From: Protopterus annectens
Lineage: Eukaryota; Chordata; Ceratodontiformes; Protopteridae
Assembly (NCBI RefSeq): GCF_019279795.1
Contig: NC_056745.1
Coordinates: 510,909,823-510,973,822 of the forward strand
Reading direction: 5' to 3'
Length of the DNA stretch: 64,000 nucleotides
The number at the start of each line of letters is the position of its first letter. Position 1 is the first letter of the stretch. The translations under genes and the position numbers were made by a program. Positions 49,413 to 59,390 of this stretch are shown piece by piece. Under the pieces are notes generated by a model, which did no database searches, was not told the origin of the DNA, and saw only the letters and a program-made list of their open reading frames with translations.

Positions 49413-49457
<45 letters not shown>
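49413..49457 (+). repeat. Internal poly-A in L2 3' UTR
   Basis: About 45 A residues lie about 250 bp before the true 3' end of the LINE, so they are a microsatellite within the UTR, not the insertion tail. Confidence 0.9.
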
Positions 49458-49462
<5 letters not shown>

Positions 49463-49779
49463 TCTGTTTTTGTATACAACTAATTGATACTTCTTCCTTG
49501 ACTCTATTTTGCTGTATTCTTCTGCATACTTTTTCATGATTGTACTTAATTTGGTGTTTTTTATTCTATATTGTTATTTTGTATATCATTTGTTAATGGC
49601 TTGTTGTACTCAACATGGAGCTTTTCTCCCCGGGCCTCTACTGAAAATGGACATCTATCCAGCTAGACTAGCCCGGTCAACAAATGTAAAATAAATAAAA
49701 TAAAATAATGGGTCATAAGGACTTACAGTTACTGTTACAAAGGAAGAACTCTATGTACTTGGCTCATCCCTGGTAGATA

Positions 49780-50250
49780 CTCTTGGAGCAAGGTGAAGCT
49801 TAGCTCCACATTCTGGGACCATGTAGAGGTGTCGTTGACTCTGACAAAGGGCACCAACTCCTCAGTGTCTGTGATAGAAGGCTCAATTGATGGTCCATCA
49901 CCTGTTGACCTACTTTCCCATGCCAGTTAGACCACTCTTTCTGCAACACAGTTAATGTCAGTGGCCCTATGATAGACCATTCCATAATTACAGTTCTGGC
50001 CACTGAAAGAATTAATGTCCATTACCAAATCTTTCAAGGCATGTTGCCAGTAGGCCCACTTGGCAGCATACTGGCCAAAGAGCCATCAGCCATGGAGACA
50101 GTGAGTGAAAGAGAGGGCCTACAGTAGCATCTAATTCTCTGCATCAGGCAACCTTTTTTTCTGTGAAATGTTTTCGGCAGACTCAGCTGTGTGTTCTGCT
50201 TACTAAGATTCTTAGGCATTGCTCTGTAGATATGGAACACAGTGGTATTA
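49780..50250 (-). pseudogene. Possible Harbinger Myb-like protein fragment
   Basis: The minus-strand reading includes a Trp-rich stretch (VLQKEWSNWHGK). In the adjacent frame it includes STGDGPSIEPSITDTEELV, resembling the GGGPP...EE linker found after the Myb/SANT-like domain of Harbinger second-ORF proteins. A minus-strand exon ending SLYK with a GTAAGT donor lies at about 51135-51205. Low-confidence assignment supported mainly by the neighbouring transposase. Confidence 0.3.
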
Positions 50251-50693
50251 GCATGTTAGTCATGCGTTGCCCATTAATCCCCATGAAATACCATTCTTCT
50301 CCCTGCCATATACCATGCTACTAGTATGTCTGACAGTCATGTTTGTCCATCCGGACAGTTTACCTAATATCATCCACATGACATCATTGGGTAAATATCC
50401 TCCACACTATGACAGCCTTAATGTTTCAGTCCTAAGGAGACATGATTGTTTGACTGTTTCCTGTCATTTCTGAAAATACTTTTGCACATGTGGTACATGT
50501 AAAAGTTAAACAGGCAAATATTTTTATACAAAATGCATGAACATGTTCATACGTGCTCTGAGTATTTGTTGATGGCAGTGTTTTCCATTAGGCTTAACAA
50601 TCCCTCAGCACAATAACTGCCTTACCCTACCATTGCCTCTCTCATTCCACTTGTTCAATAACCCATAAAAGTACTGTCAAAGCTAGCTTCATA

Positions 50694-51070
50694 TATAACC
50701 AATATCAGTGGCACAACAGGTGGTGCATTCACCTTTGGTGCAGAAAGTTGTGGGTTCAACTCCTACAGCTGGTAATTTGAATGCAGACATTGTAGTGCAG
50801 CATATGGGGGCTGCTGCACTCCTGAGTGTGCTGCCTTTCGGATGAGATGTTAAACCGAGGCATCCACTGCTTGAGCTGGTGGTAGCTCAGGTCGATATAA
50901 AAAAATCCCACAGAGTGTATCAAAAAGGGAAGGAGAAGTTCCCCGATGCACTGCTCAAATTTCCCCTAGTAGTAAAAATTATATCTCAGGTCTGCCCTGA
51001 AAAGAGGCTACCATTCTAGTGGAACTAACCCAGTCAACAAAGGATTAAAAAATAAATAAAATAAAATATA
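50694..51070 (+). mobile_element. tRNA-derived SINE with L2-like 3' tail
   Basis: A tRNA-like head has an A-box-like gtggcacaacaggtggtgc and a B-box-like gggttcaactcc (about 50753). A central core follows with ctttcggatgagatgttaaa and ccgaggc (about 50835-50863). The 3' end, tagtggaactaacccagtca then acaaag and ataaataaaataaaata, resembles the L2 3' end. Such tail sharing is how SINEs borrow a LINE's RT. It lies inside the Harbinger relic. Confidence 0.8.
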
Positions 51071-51239
51071 CTTGAGTACCACAGCAGCTAACATAATCAA
51101 GCATTTAAAAACTGAAGCAGAAAAAGTAGCACTTACCTTGTACAGGCTCATACTGACTGCCTCTAAGCTATAAGTATCAGTTTCACCTGTTGCAGGTTTC
51201 AACATCGTTGATTTAGGAATTCTTCAATATTGTGTTGGG

Positions 51240-52400
51240 GTGCAATGCCTGGACATAATCATTATGTAAACAAGGGTTCAAATCATTACTGTTTGTGAAT
51301 CGACCAATTTTCATGTCATGCTGACTAGCCAAACTCTGTGCTGAATTCAACACAGTGTTGTGCACACACCTAGGCACCTGCGGGCAGCACTGCTCAACCC
51401 ATGGTTCCAGGGGGATATCTATAATTCCACAGTTAACCTAATGGCTATGGAGCCAATGTAATGCATGGTTTATTCACAACATATAAACAGACACAGGAAT
51501 GCAATGTTTCACTCCTTAAAGTACAATGTTCAAACACTAACAGTAGATATATTGGGCTGTTCTACCAACAATTACACAAATGAGATGCCCATCAATACAC
51601 AGCAGTTGGCACAACACAACAACTGTTGGTGCGAAGTGTCTAATTTTTTTCAGTGATTTGCCACTTATACTGACATATCTAATGAAGGAGAAAGCAGTGC
51701 TTCTTTTAGAGCACAAAAGTGGTGTGTGGAAGAAAGTAAAGTAAAATCTTCCACTACTTGCTACTTGCTACACAATGACTACAGGCACAGGCCGTTACAG
51801 GAGGGCTATGAAGGTCCTCAGTACAAGACTGATGCCTGGAATAGTTTTGCAAAGACAGTGACACATGCCACTGGCATTCTGCATATGGGTGAATAGTGTT
51901 ACCACCATTACTGTTACATAAAGCAACGACATCCCAACCTCCTGGTCCAGAAGGAGGCAGATGTTATAGCTGAAGCACCACTAAAGTACTGTCTAATACA
52001 GCCTGCAAGTGTGCACTATCCATACATCTTACACATTCCTATTTCTCTCTCCACAGCCCCTGAAACTACTGCAGAGGAAGAGCTCAGTTGTGCCAACGAC
52101 TACAACCATATCGGGACAACCTAGTATATGTACTGTATTACAGAGTTTGAACATCGCACTTTATGGTGTGAAACATGTCAGTCATGTGTCTGTTCCCATG
52201 ATGTGAACAGACACAGAAGGATAGTGTGTCTTAAAGGGCAACTGGGTGCTTACATGTGCACCATGTAGTACAGTTCAGATTAAAATGTTAATCTGTTAGC
52301 TTTAGTTTTCTCCAGTACTAGTACCCTCTGTGCTAAGTTATATAGTTCAAAGATAGCAACATGACTGATTCTGTTACTGTATGTGATCATGCATGCTTTT
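51240..52400. other. No recognised genes
   Basis: Unique-looking sequence with short frames only; nothing is recognised on either strand. Confidence 0.4.
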
Positions 52401-52404
52401 ATAG

Positions 52405-52480
52405 GATTGTACAAGTAGCTCAACACGTTGAGTCTTTACTTTCAGACTGCACGTAATGATGGCTGTGGGTATGACACCCC
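52405..52480 (+). mobile_element. SINE head fragment
   Basis: gattgtacaagtagctcaac then gttgagtctttactttcag resembles the tRNA-like head of the SINE at 52685 (gattgtacaagtagctcaac, ttaaggctttgcctttgtg). It is truncated before the core. Confidence 0.4.
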
Positions 52481-52684
52481 CCCCCCCCTTAGTTTTCTAC
52501 CGTAAAATAATTGGTAATCTGGTGCCTTTGTTGTACATTTGAGTATAGTACCTACAGCATTATAAGTGGAAAAAATATGAATGAGCTGCATTTTTATATT
52601 GCATCTGTAAATTTTCTCTCACAGACTCTCTTTCTCAAAATAACTGTTCTGATGACATTACTATGTTGACTCAAGCTTTCAGCC

Positions 52685-53080
52685 AGATTGTACAAGTAGC
52701 TCAACATTTTAAGGCTTTGCCTTTGTGATGAGTTGGGGTTCGATTCCCCTCCAGTTGTCTATTCTGCCATGTCTGGTAATTTTGTGTGGTGTGTATTGTA
52801 ATTCTGAGTAAATTATTTAAAACACTGTAATGGAAATATACATATGAGCTGCATTTTTTTCTTTTTATCTGCACATTTTTTCTCAAAAACACCATTAGCA
52901 TGTGTTTGACTGCAGGGTTCAGTTATATTCTCATACCAGGTAGAAGGTTTGCTGAAAGTGCAATGCAGCATAAGGGGGTACTGCATTCCTGAGTGTGTCA
53001 TTCTTCAGATTAGATGCTCAACCAAGGTCTCATCTGACCCAAGTTGATGGTAGTTTAGGTGGATGTAAAAGATAGCACAG
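52685..53080 (+). mobile_element. Diverged tRNA-derived SINE
   Basis: A head with a B-box-like ggggttcgattcccc (about 52735), then the core cctgagtgtgtcattcttcag, attagatgctcaaccaaggt and taggtggatgtaaaaga (52990-53072), as in the SINE at 50694. An extra stretch between head and core distinguishes it. The tail is lost where DIRS-G begins. Confidence 0.6.
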
Positions 53081-53082
53081 CA

Positions 53083-53720
53083 CCAATCTAAAAATACATA
53101 AGGAGAAATGTGAATCCCTTGCAGTCTGCAACATGCTATCATTGGAGCTAGACACTCTCTGAAGACCTATGGAGCACTGGATAACCCAAATGTAATGCAA
53201 AGAACTGACGGTGTAGTCCAGACACAGAAAACCTTAAACATGTTTGAAATATGAAGCTACGGAAATGTGATGACAGGCTTCTTAAATCTAGACATATAAA
53301 AACACACAAAGAAAAAAATAACTAAACTAAGGAATAGGAGGTAACGGGTTGTGAAGGGCTAGCATTTTGAACTTTGGCAATTTCACAAACTGACCGAGGA
53401 AGGAAAGATCTAGGTTAGGTTTGGTCCCAAACAGGCTTCTTTCTTTAGTACCAGGAACATTTTTACAATAAAAACCTTTTCCTGTCAAGGAAAGAGGGGC
53501 AGGTTTTATTATCACCAGAGTCAGGAGATGCTGAATGACAGCAGGAAAAAAGAAAAGACGCTTGACCTATAAGATAAGGGGGGATCTCCTGAAAAGGAGA
53601 AAGGGACTCCCAACTTCCATCTGTGCATCCCTCTTGGATCATTCTCAGAACCCATTTGTCTGAGATTATCTCTTGTTAACAAGAGAAATGGAGAGCCAGA
53701 GTTTGGGGAAGACTTGAAGG
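53083..53720 (-). pseudogene. DIRS-G reverse transcriptase fragment
   Basis: WKLGVPFSFSGDPPL (about 53610) corresponds to the DRWVLDIIHHGYRF region and GFYCKNVPGTKE (about 53460) to GFYSRLFLVPKKG. VKLPKFKMLAL (about 53370) matches DIPKFKMLTL. After a decayed motif A, the motif B part reads TFGLSSAP (about 53190), then LAPMIACCRLQGIHISPYV (about 53110), just reaching motif C, where YLDD is lost. Confidence 0.7.
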
Positions 53721-54419
53721 ATTCCCAGGGTGGGAACAGTTTGTCTTTCAAACTTGTTGGACTGCCCTGATTTCTGGGAAGCTCCTTTCTTTGAATGTGT
53801 GCTTGCCAGACTTCTTTTTTTATATGGAGGACTTTTCACTCCAGTGTGTCAACCTAAGGTCTTCCTACTCAGTGCCCCATCTGTGCTGGGTTTGCCAATT
53901 TCTCTGTGCCCTACAAACTAACTTCTACATAGCTGGGGCCAGTCATGGAACCTAAACAGCATCGAGGGTCTTAGTCACTACCATCAGCTGCAGCTTTTGT
54001 GGTTGCATCTGACTGGCAGGTGTACAATGGGGGCATGCATTGTATCACCCAGTCTCCATAGCAGCTTAGTCAGGCCCACCACTCTTCCCTGTCCTGGACA
54101 ATGCCCCCCCCCATGGGGCATCCCTAGCCACCATGAAGGATTGCCGTGACAAGTGCCTACATAACTGCCCATCCCTCCCCACCTCTTCAACTGCCCATTC
54201 CCGTAATCAAACCAGGGCCAGCTGAACTATAGTCAGGGCTTTACTCTTATTATGCCACTTGAGTGACCTTTGCTTGCCAGAATTCTGCTAGGTCAGCTTA
54301 TTTTGCTTTTTATAAGAAGGCTCTGAGGAAGATGTAATACTTTATTAAAAAAAATAAAACTTGGGAGAAGGAAGGCTAAAAAATCTGAATTAAACCTTGA
54401 ATCTGTTTCACCCCCCCCC

Positions 54420-55735
54420 CCCCACACTTTTTCAGCATCTCACAGTATATGGTCCAACAACTTCCCTAGTCAAAGGGGAATTCAAAAATTCAGCTTTTAC
54501 ATCCTCAGCTAAATTATGAGAGCTTAACCAGGCAAGCCTTCTTATTACAGTTCATGTAGCAACTGCACTGGATGAGGTATCTGCTGATTCATAAACAGAC
54601 TTCAAAGAATGTTTGGTCACTTGAAAAACAGAAGCAATAAGAGTATTCAGAGAAGATTTTTCCTCAGAAGAGGGTTAAAATGGCGATAATGTTCATTCTA
54701 ATCTCAAACGAAGCACAGAACATGTAAGCTTGGCAGCAGAAGTATGCATTGTTTTTCCAAATCTGTCAAAGGCTTTCCCATCCTTATCAGAAGGGGAGGG
54801 AGTAGCATTTGCCAGACGTTTCGTTACAGCGGCATTTACCAAGAAAATCAGTGCATGTTCAGATTTTGGATTAAAAATAAAAATATGTAAGTCTATGGAA
54901 TTTTACATCTGCCATCTTAGAGGCTCCAAACTGTTAGGCATGTTACAGGCTGCAATAAAAACACTGCAAAGCTAGAAGAACAGGAGTGGGCTAAGGAAAC
55001 TCCAGTTGTAATAAAGCATAACATTTTTCAAAGATACTTGAATGTCAATTTGTTTTCAATTTAATAATAATAATAATAACAATAATAAGAATAATTGTTG
55101 TTACTGGTTCATCCTAGATATGGTTTAAAAAAAAAAAAATAAAAAAATAAAAAAAAATAAAAGAAAATTCTTCCAGGGGACAATCAGAAGAATAATTTTC
55201 TCTGAATCAGAATCAGTCACCTGAGGATAAAAAAATAGAAGCTGCTCCCTCACGATCATTTACCTGTTCATCATACTGGGAAAGCTCAAGAAAACAGAAA
55301 AAAACAGAATGAGAGTGATTAAGACATAAATCTTATGAAATGAGCCCTGAGCTAAGCCCAATAAATCACCCCTGTCTAAAGTAAATAAGACAGGTGAAGA
55401 CAAATGTTTAACTTTCTGCTTCGTGTAACAGAATCTCCATGGAAGCAAACATACTTTTGAAAGGAAAACCAACCCAGGGAAAAGGCATCCCAGTCCAGTT
55501 ATGTACAGAAGCATTTCCCATTCTTTGCTCCAAGATTGACAATAGCGGCTTTCCCATGCCCACTAAAGATGCTCTATAAGCTGCAGAGGATGTGTCTGAC
55601 CACTGATCCATGGGGGCTGAAAGGACTACTACAGAGTTAACCAAGGAAGAAGACGAGTGGTCTGAGGAACCAGAAATGGCCACAGAGTCTCCTATCTGTA
55701 GCTGAGGTAAATTTATTGACTGCTGAAGTGGCAAA
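54420..55735 (-). pseudogene. DIRS-G gag relic
   Basis: The minus-strand reading QVTKHSLKSVYESADTSS, then TVIRRLAWLSSHNLAEDVK (54480-54620), corresponds to QVGKHSLQCGFDAVQASS...SVLRRHAWL of DIRS-B. DCPLEEFSF (about 55165) matches the ASPPEDFSF motif. Heavily frameshifted, with A-rich insertions (55060-55160). Confidence 0.65.
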
Positions 55736-56149
55736 GTTGTGTAGGAAATTACCATAACAGTAGATGTCCTACTGATCTACTGATCACTGTTGCAGTATTC
55801 TTAGCATAAGGGTTTTTGTCTGCTGATGTCCAGCCAAGGTACCAAAGTTTTACCTTCCTAAAGATGTACATCTGACACGTGGCTTCAGCTTGTATGCTTC
55901 AGGGTATATAGGTGGATGCATGCAAGAATGCCTCAGACCATCTCCAGGCAAACAGCCTGAAGACTACTGAGAGAAGACACTGAGGGAGAAAAAGTAATGT
56001 TGGAGCAGAGGAAGAGAAAAGGAAAAGGACAGATGGAAGGAATACTGCAGAAGTGATCAATAGGACACTATTGTTATGGTATTATGTCCTCACTGAAATC
56101 ACTACTGCAATATTCTCAACATATGGGTGATTCCCAGAGCTGGAGGAGG

Positions 56150-57140
56150 TAGAAAAGTGGGTGGTTGGCTAATGGGGAGATGAGCTGTCCGGTAGTCCAG
56201 ACAGGATAGACCTAACAAAGGCAGCACTGGATTTGGAAAAAGCATCAATTTTGTAGTGTTTGGTGAAGGTGTGCACAGAGGATGAAGTGGCAGCTTCCAA
56301 GATGGATCTAGCATTGACACCCTTGTAGAAGGCGCCAAAAGAGACTACTGTCAGAGTAGAATATGCTTTTCGGCAGGAAGGTGATGGTTTTCCATACTGT
56401 GTGTAACAGAAACAGACAGCCTTCGATATTGAGGATGGAATAGTTTGCTTTGAGACTGACTAGCCCAGTTTGGAATTCATGAAAGAAACACCTGGACAGT
56501 TTTTCTCATAACATTTGCTTTGTCCAAGCAGAACCTCAACTGTTTGTGAATGCCAACAGAGTGCAAAATTATTTCCCTCCTATTCTGGGGACTGGGAAAA
56601 AGGTAGATAAGTGAATAGCTTGATTGAGTAACACTCTATTCACTACCTTAGGCATGAAAGAAGGAATGGCCCTGAGAGGAAAATGGAAAGTATGGAATAG
56701 CCATAAACACCTGAAGTTCAGACACTCTGCGAGCAGAGGTTAAAGCAAAGTGAATAATAGCTTTCCAGGAGCAGAATTTTAGAGTGGCAGATGTTGCTGG
56801 CATGAATGGGGGCAATGTTAGTTTTTTTCCAGCACAAAATTGAGATCCTAGGGAAAAGAAATAGTTTTTTGTGGCAGTTTAAGACATAAGGCTCCCCTCA
56901 AGAAAAGTTTTGACCTCTGCCCTGGACATAAAAGGAGAGTTCAAGAGGCAAGCAAGCAGATGGGCTTTAATGCAAGAGTAAGTCAAACCAGAATGCAATA
57001 GTTCTCAGATATTGAAGGACAGTAGGAACTTCTGATAACAGTAATACTGACTGCGTTTGTGGCTCCAAACAGAAAATCTTTTCCACTTAGTTGTGTATGA
57101 TTTTTTGGTAGTATGTTTCCTGGCTTCCTGTATAACCCAA
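56150..57140 (-). pseudogene. DIRS-H tyrosine recombinase relic
   Basis: The C-terminal part ARSILEAATSSSVHTFTKHYK, then SKSSAAFVRSIL (56190-56310), matches the ILEAAIWSSVHTFSRHYH segment of DIRS-B. The region around 56640-56760 keeps the FPPLPFMPATS... context and a decayed ARRVSELQVF (about 56715). The N-terminal ARKHTTKKSYTTKWKRFSV part lies at about 57080. Many stops. Confidence 0.7.
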
Positions 57141-57471
57141 ACCACCTCCTCAGAGAAGAGGTACTTTTTAGGGATCAGAACTCTTATCCACAGAGTGAGA
57201 CACAGAGGCTAGATTTGGATGGAGAAGCAGACCTTGCTGGTTACATGACCAGTCTGATTGTATGGGTATTTTCCAGCAGTTTCTCCTGGAGAGGAGGGAA
57301 AACCAATGGAGTTTTGGCCAGAAGTAGAAGTTTTGGAGCTTCCTTTTGGGCTTTTACAATGATTTTTGGTAGCAGCGACAGTGGAGGGAATGCATAGAGG
57401 GACCTCCCTGTCCACGGGGAAGAAAAGGCATCTGTCCTCCAAGCTAAGGGAGGAGGTATCCTGGTGCAGAA
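57140..57471 (-). pseudogene. DIRS-H methylase-like region, cut by DIRS-I
   Basis: FCTRIPPPLAWRTDAFSSPW, then YAFPPLSLLPKIIVKAQKEA (57330-57470), matches FCTKRFHPTAWKVDALSFSW...YAFPPLPLLPKVLLKVRQDK of DIRS-B. The reading stops at the first base of DIRS-I, fixing that insertion point within the codons for the FCTR segment. Confidence 0.8.
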
Positions 57472-57613
57472 AGTACAGTTGTGTACATACCATAAATGAA
57501 GATGTTATTCACTGTTGCAGTCATTACACTTGGGTTATCCTGCTGGCAGGTGACCCGCAGTCGGCCCGAGTTCCAAAGTCTTGGTCCGGCATCGGTTGCT
57601 GTCACCTCTTCCC

Positions 57614-57640
57614 TGACGTCAGAGCGCCAGGGGTATAAAA
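57614..57640 (+). promoter_or_regulatory. DIRS-I left ITR: CRE palindrome and TATA box
   Basis: TGACGTCA (57614-57621), a perfect CRE/ATF palindrome, is followed 12 bp later by TATAAAA (57634-57640). In the inverted right-hand copy, now outside the window, this module would face the gag gene; here it faces inward from the 3' end. It is the best-kept example of the module seen in DIRS-A and decayed in DIRS-B. Confidence 0.55.
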
Positions 57641-57858
57641 GTTGTAACCGACGCCATTTTCTTCAGTTTTTCTTGCCCCTGATGTCAGGTGCCCCCAGAT
57701 AGGAAGGCTGGAAAGATAAAATTATGCCAAAAAACATGCATATATTACTATAAACATTTCCTTCATCTACAAGCAAATACACCACATAGGTAGTATAGAG
57801 ATGAGAAGTACAGAAAAGTCCCAGCAATGAAAAAAGGGGGATGGTGGGTGGGTAACCT

Positions 57859-57960
57859 GGACTGCAATAGTGAATACACTCGAACATCTACATTTATGGT
57901 AGGTACATAACTGTACTATGTTCATCGTGTTTCACTGTTGCAGTCATTACACTTGGGTAG
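57859..57960 (+). repeat. DIRS-I internal complementary region
   Basis: The left half (ending ctgtact at 57917) is complementary to the left end at 57472. The right half (atgttcatcgtgtttcactgttgcag, from 57918) should be complementary to the right end, which is outside the window. It therefore predicts that the missing right end reads ctgcaacagtgaaacacgat then gaacat. Confidence 0.88.
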
Positions 57961-57990
57961 AATCCCAAAGCTGAGGATGGGTGGCTGGGT

Positions 57991-59390
57991 CTAAATTGGA
58001 CTTGGTGAGGCTAACAAGCCCTGCAGAACTGCAGTGGCAAAGCTTGCTCTGGATTTAGAGTAGAGAGGTAAGTGGTAGTGCTTGGTGAAAGTGTGCACTG
58101 AGCTCCAGACTGCAGCTTCTAAAATGTCTTTGGTTGGTACTCCTCTGAGGAAAGCTGCTGAAGTGGCTGCTGCTCTGGTAGAATAAGGTCTAATGCCCTT
58201 AGGCACTGATTTGCCATGTTGTGCATAACAGAAGCGGATGTAGTGTCCTATCCATTTCGAGACTGTCTGCTTTGTTATAGGCTTTCCTTGTGATCCTGCA
58301 GCATATGCTACAAACAAACAGTTATTCAGTTTCTCTGAAAGCTTTTGTTTTGTCCAAGTAGAATCGTAGCTGTCTGTGTATATCCAAAGCGTGCAGAAGT
58401 CTCTCCCCTTTATTCTGGGGATTTGGGTAAAAAGCAGGTAAATTAATGGTTTGGTTTAAGGCCACATTGGAGACCACTTTTGGCATGAATGTTGGATTTG
58501 TCCTAAGAGAAACCCTGTCCTGATGAAAAATGAGGAAAGGTTCCACAGCCATTAATGTCTGTAACTCTGAGACTCATCTTGCTGAAGTTATTGCTAGGAG
58601 CAGAGCAGTTTTCCATGTCAAGAATTTTAGATCAGCTGTGCTGGCTGGTTCAAAAGGAGGCAGTGTGAGTTTTTCTTAAACAAAATTGAGGTCCCAAGTA
58701 GGTACTGGTGCTCTCATTGGGGGTCTTATATTTTTTGCCCCTCTGAGGTACTGTCGTAGTAGAGGATGTGAAAAAATAGGAGGTTCCGTATTGTAATGAG
58801 CTGAAATGGCAGAGGCATCAATTTTAATAGATGAGTAAGATAAGCCTTTGTCCAGCATCTCAGTTAGGTATTGTAAAATCTGAGGTATATTAGGGACAAG
58901 TGGTTCGAGCCCTTGTGCCTGGTTCCAAGCACATAATCTCTTCCATTTTTCTGCATAAGATTTCCTAGTGCTGGGCCTCCTGGCTTCTAAAATGACATCC
59001 ATAACAGCTTTAGAGAGAGGTGCAGTCTGAGTGGCTACATTATCTGCCATGCTGCCAGGTTTAAGGTTCTGAGTTGACTGTGCAGAATCTGATTGTTTTG
59101 TTGTGTCAGAAGATGAGGGATTTGAGGTAGAAGCCAAGCTGGGCCTTGAGACAAACTCTTTAGGATTGAGTACCAGTGCTGGCATGGCCAGTCTGGTGCA
59201 ATCAGGATAATTTTTGGCCTTCTTTGTCTGACTTTTAGTAGCACCTTGGTGAGAAGAGGCATCGGAGGGAAGGCATAAACTGTCAGGCCTTTCCAGCTGA
59301 ATGATAGAGCACCCACTTTCCATGCTTGAGTGATACGTTCTTGTGCAAAATTTCTGTATTTGGTAATTGTGAGGGGAGGCAAAAAGTTCT
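57991..59390 (-). pseudogene. DIRS-I tyrosine recombinase, catalytic residues lost
   Basis: The N-terminal core ARRPSTRKSYAEKWKRL (about 58950) lies in the long 58676-60514 frame. The first catalytic Arg of SARRVSEL is replaced by a TGA stop (about 58570, SAR-stop-VSEL), consistent with a CGA-to-TGA change. The HxxR box reads PYSTRA (about 58190), with His changed to Tyr. The late SVHTFTKHYHLPLY segment is kept. Another stop lies near 58676 and a shift near 58320. Inactive. Confidence 0.85.

Larger units (their letters stand above)
46490..49710 (+). mobile_element. L2-type LINE copy 2
   Basis: A 3.2-kb plus-strand LINE truncated in the 5' part of the endonuclease, with an RT largely open, a 3' UTR containing poly-A (49413-49457) and the family's 3' end (gggcctctactgaaaatgg, gcccggtcaacaaatg, then AAATA repeats). 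It interrupts the Harbinger relic. It is the best copy for defining this family in the window. Confidence 0.9.
53083..55735 (-). mobile_element. DIRS-G relic (RT N-terminal part and gag)
   Basis: Decayed minus-strand DIRS. The left break is inside the RT at the motif B/C region (about 53083). The gag N-terminal region ends at about 55735, where the left terminus of DIRS-H begins. The recombinase and RNase H of this copy are absent here. Confidence 0.7.
55735..57471 (-). mobile_element. DIRS-H relic (left terminus to RNase H)
   Basis: The left end at about 55735 reads ttgtgtaggaaattaccataacagtagatgt, like the tacagttttgtacctaccataaatgtagatgt ends of DIRS-B/C. An ICR trace lies at about 56095 (actgcaatattctcaacatatgggtgattccc). 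A recombinase relic and the methylase-like region follow, then the copy is cut at 57472 by DIRS-I. It is itself placed at the gag end of DIRS-G. Confidence 0.75.

Noticed and set aside
46470..49740. A 7-bp target duplication (aataatg) around L2 copy 2
   Set aside because: The right-hand copy overlaps the ATAAA tail repeat of the LINE, so the match is not independent evidence.
50694..50780. A tRNA gene
   Set aside because: A and B box-like sequences are present, but there is no cloverleaf with acceptor pairing; it is the head of a SINE.
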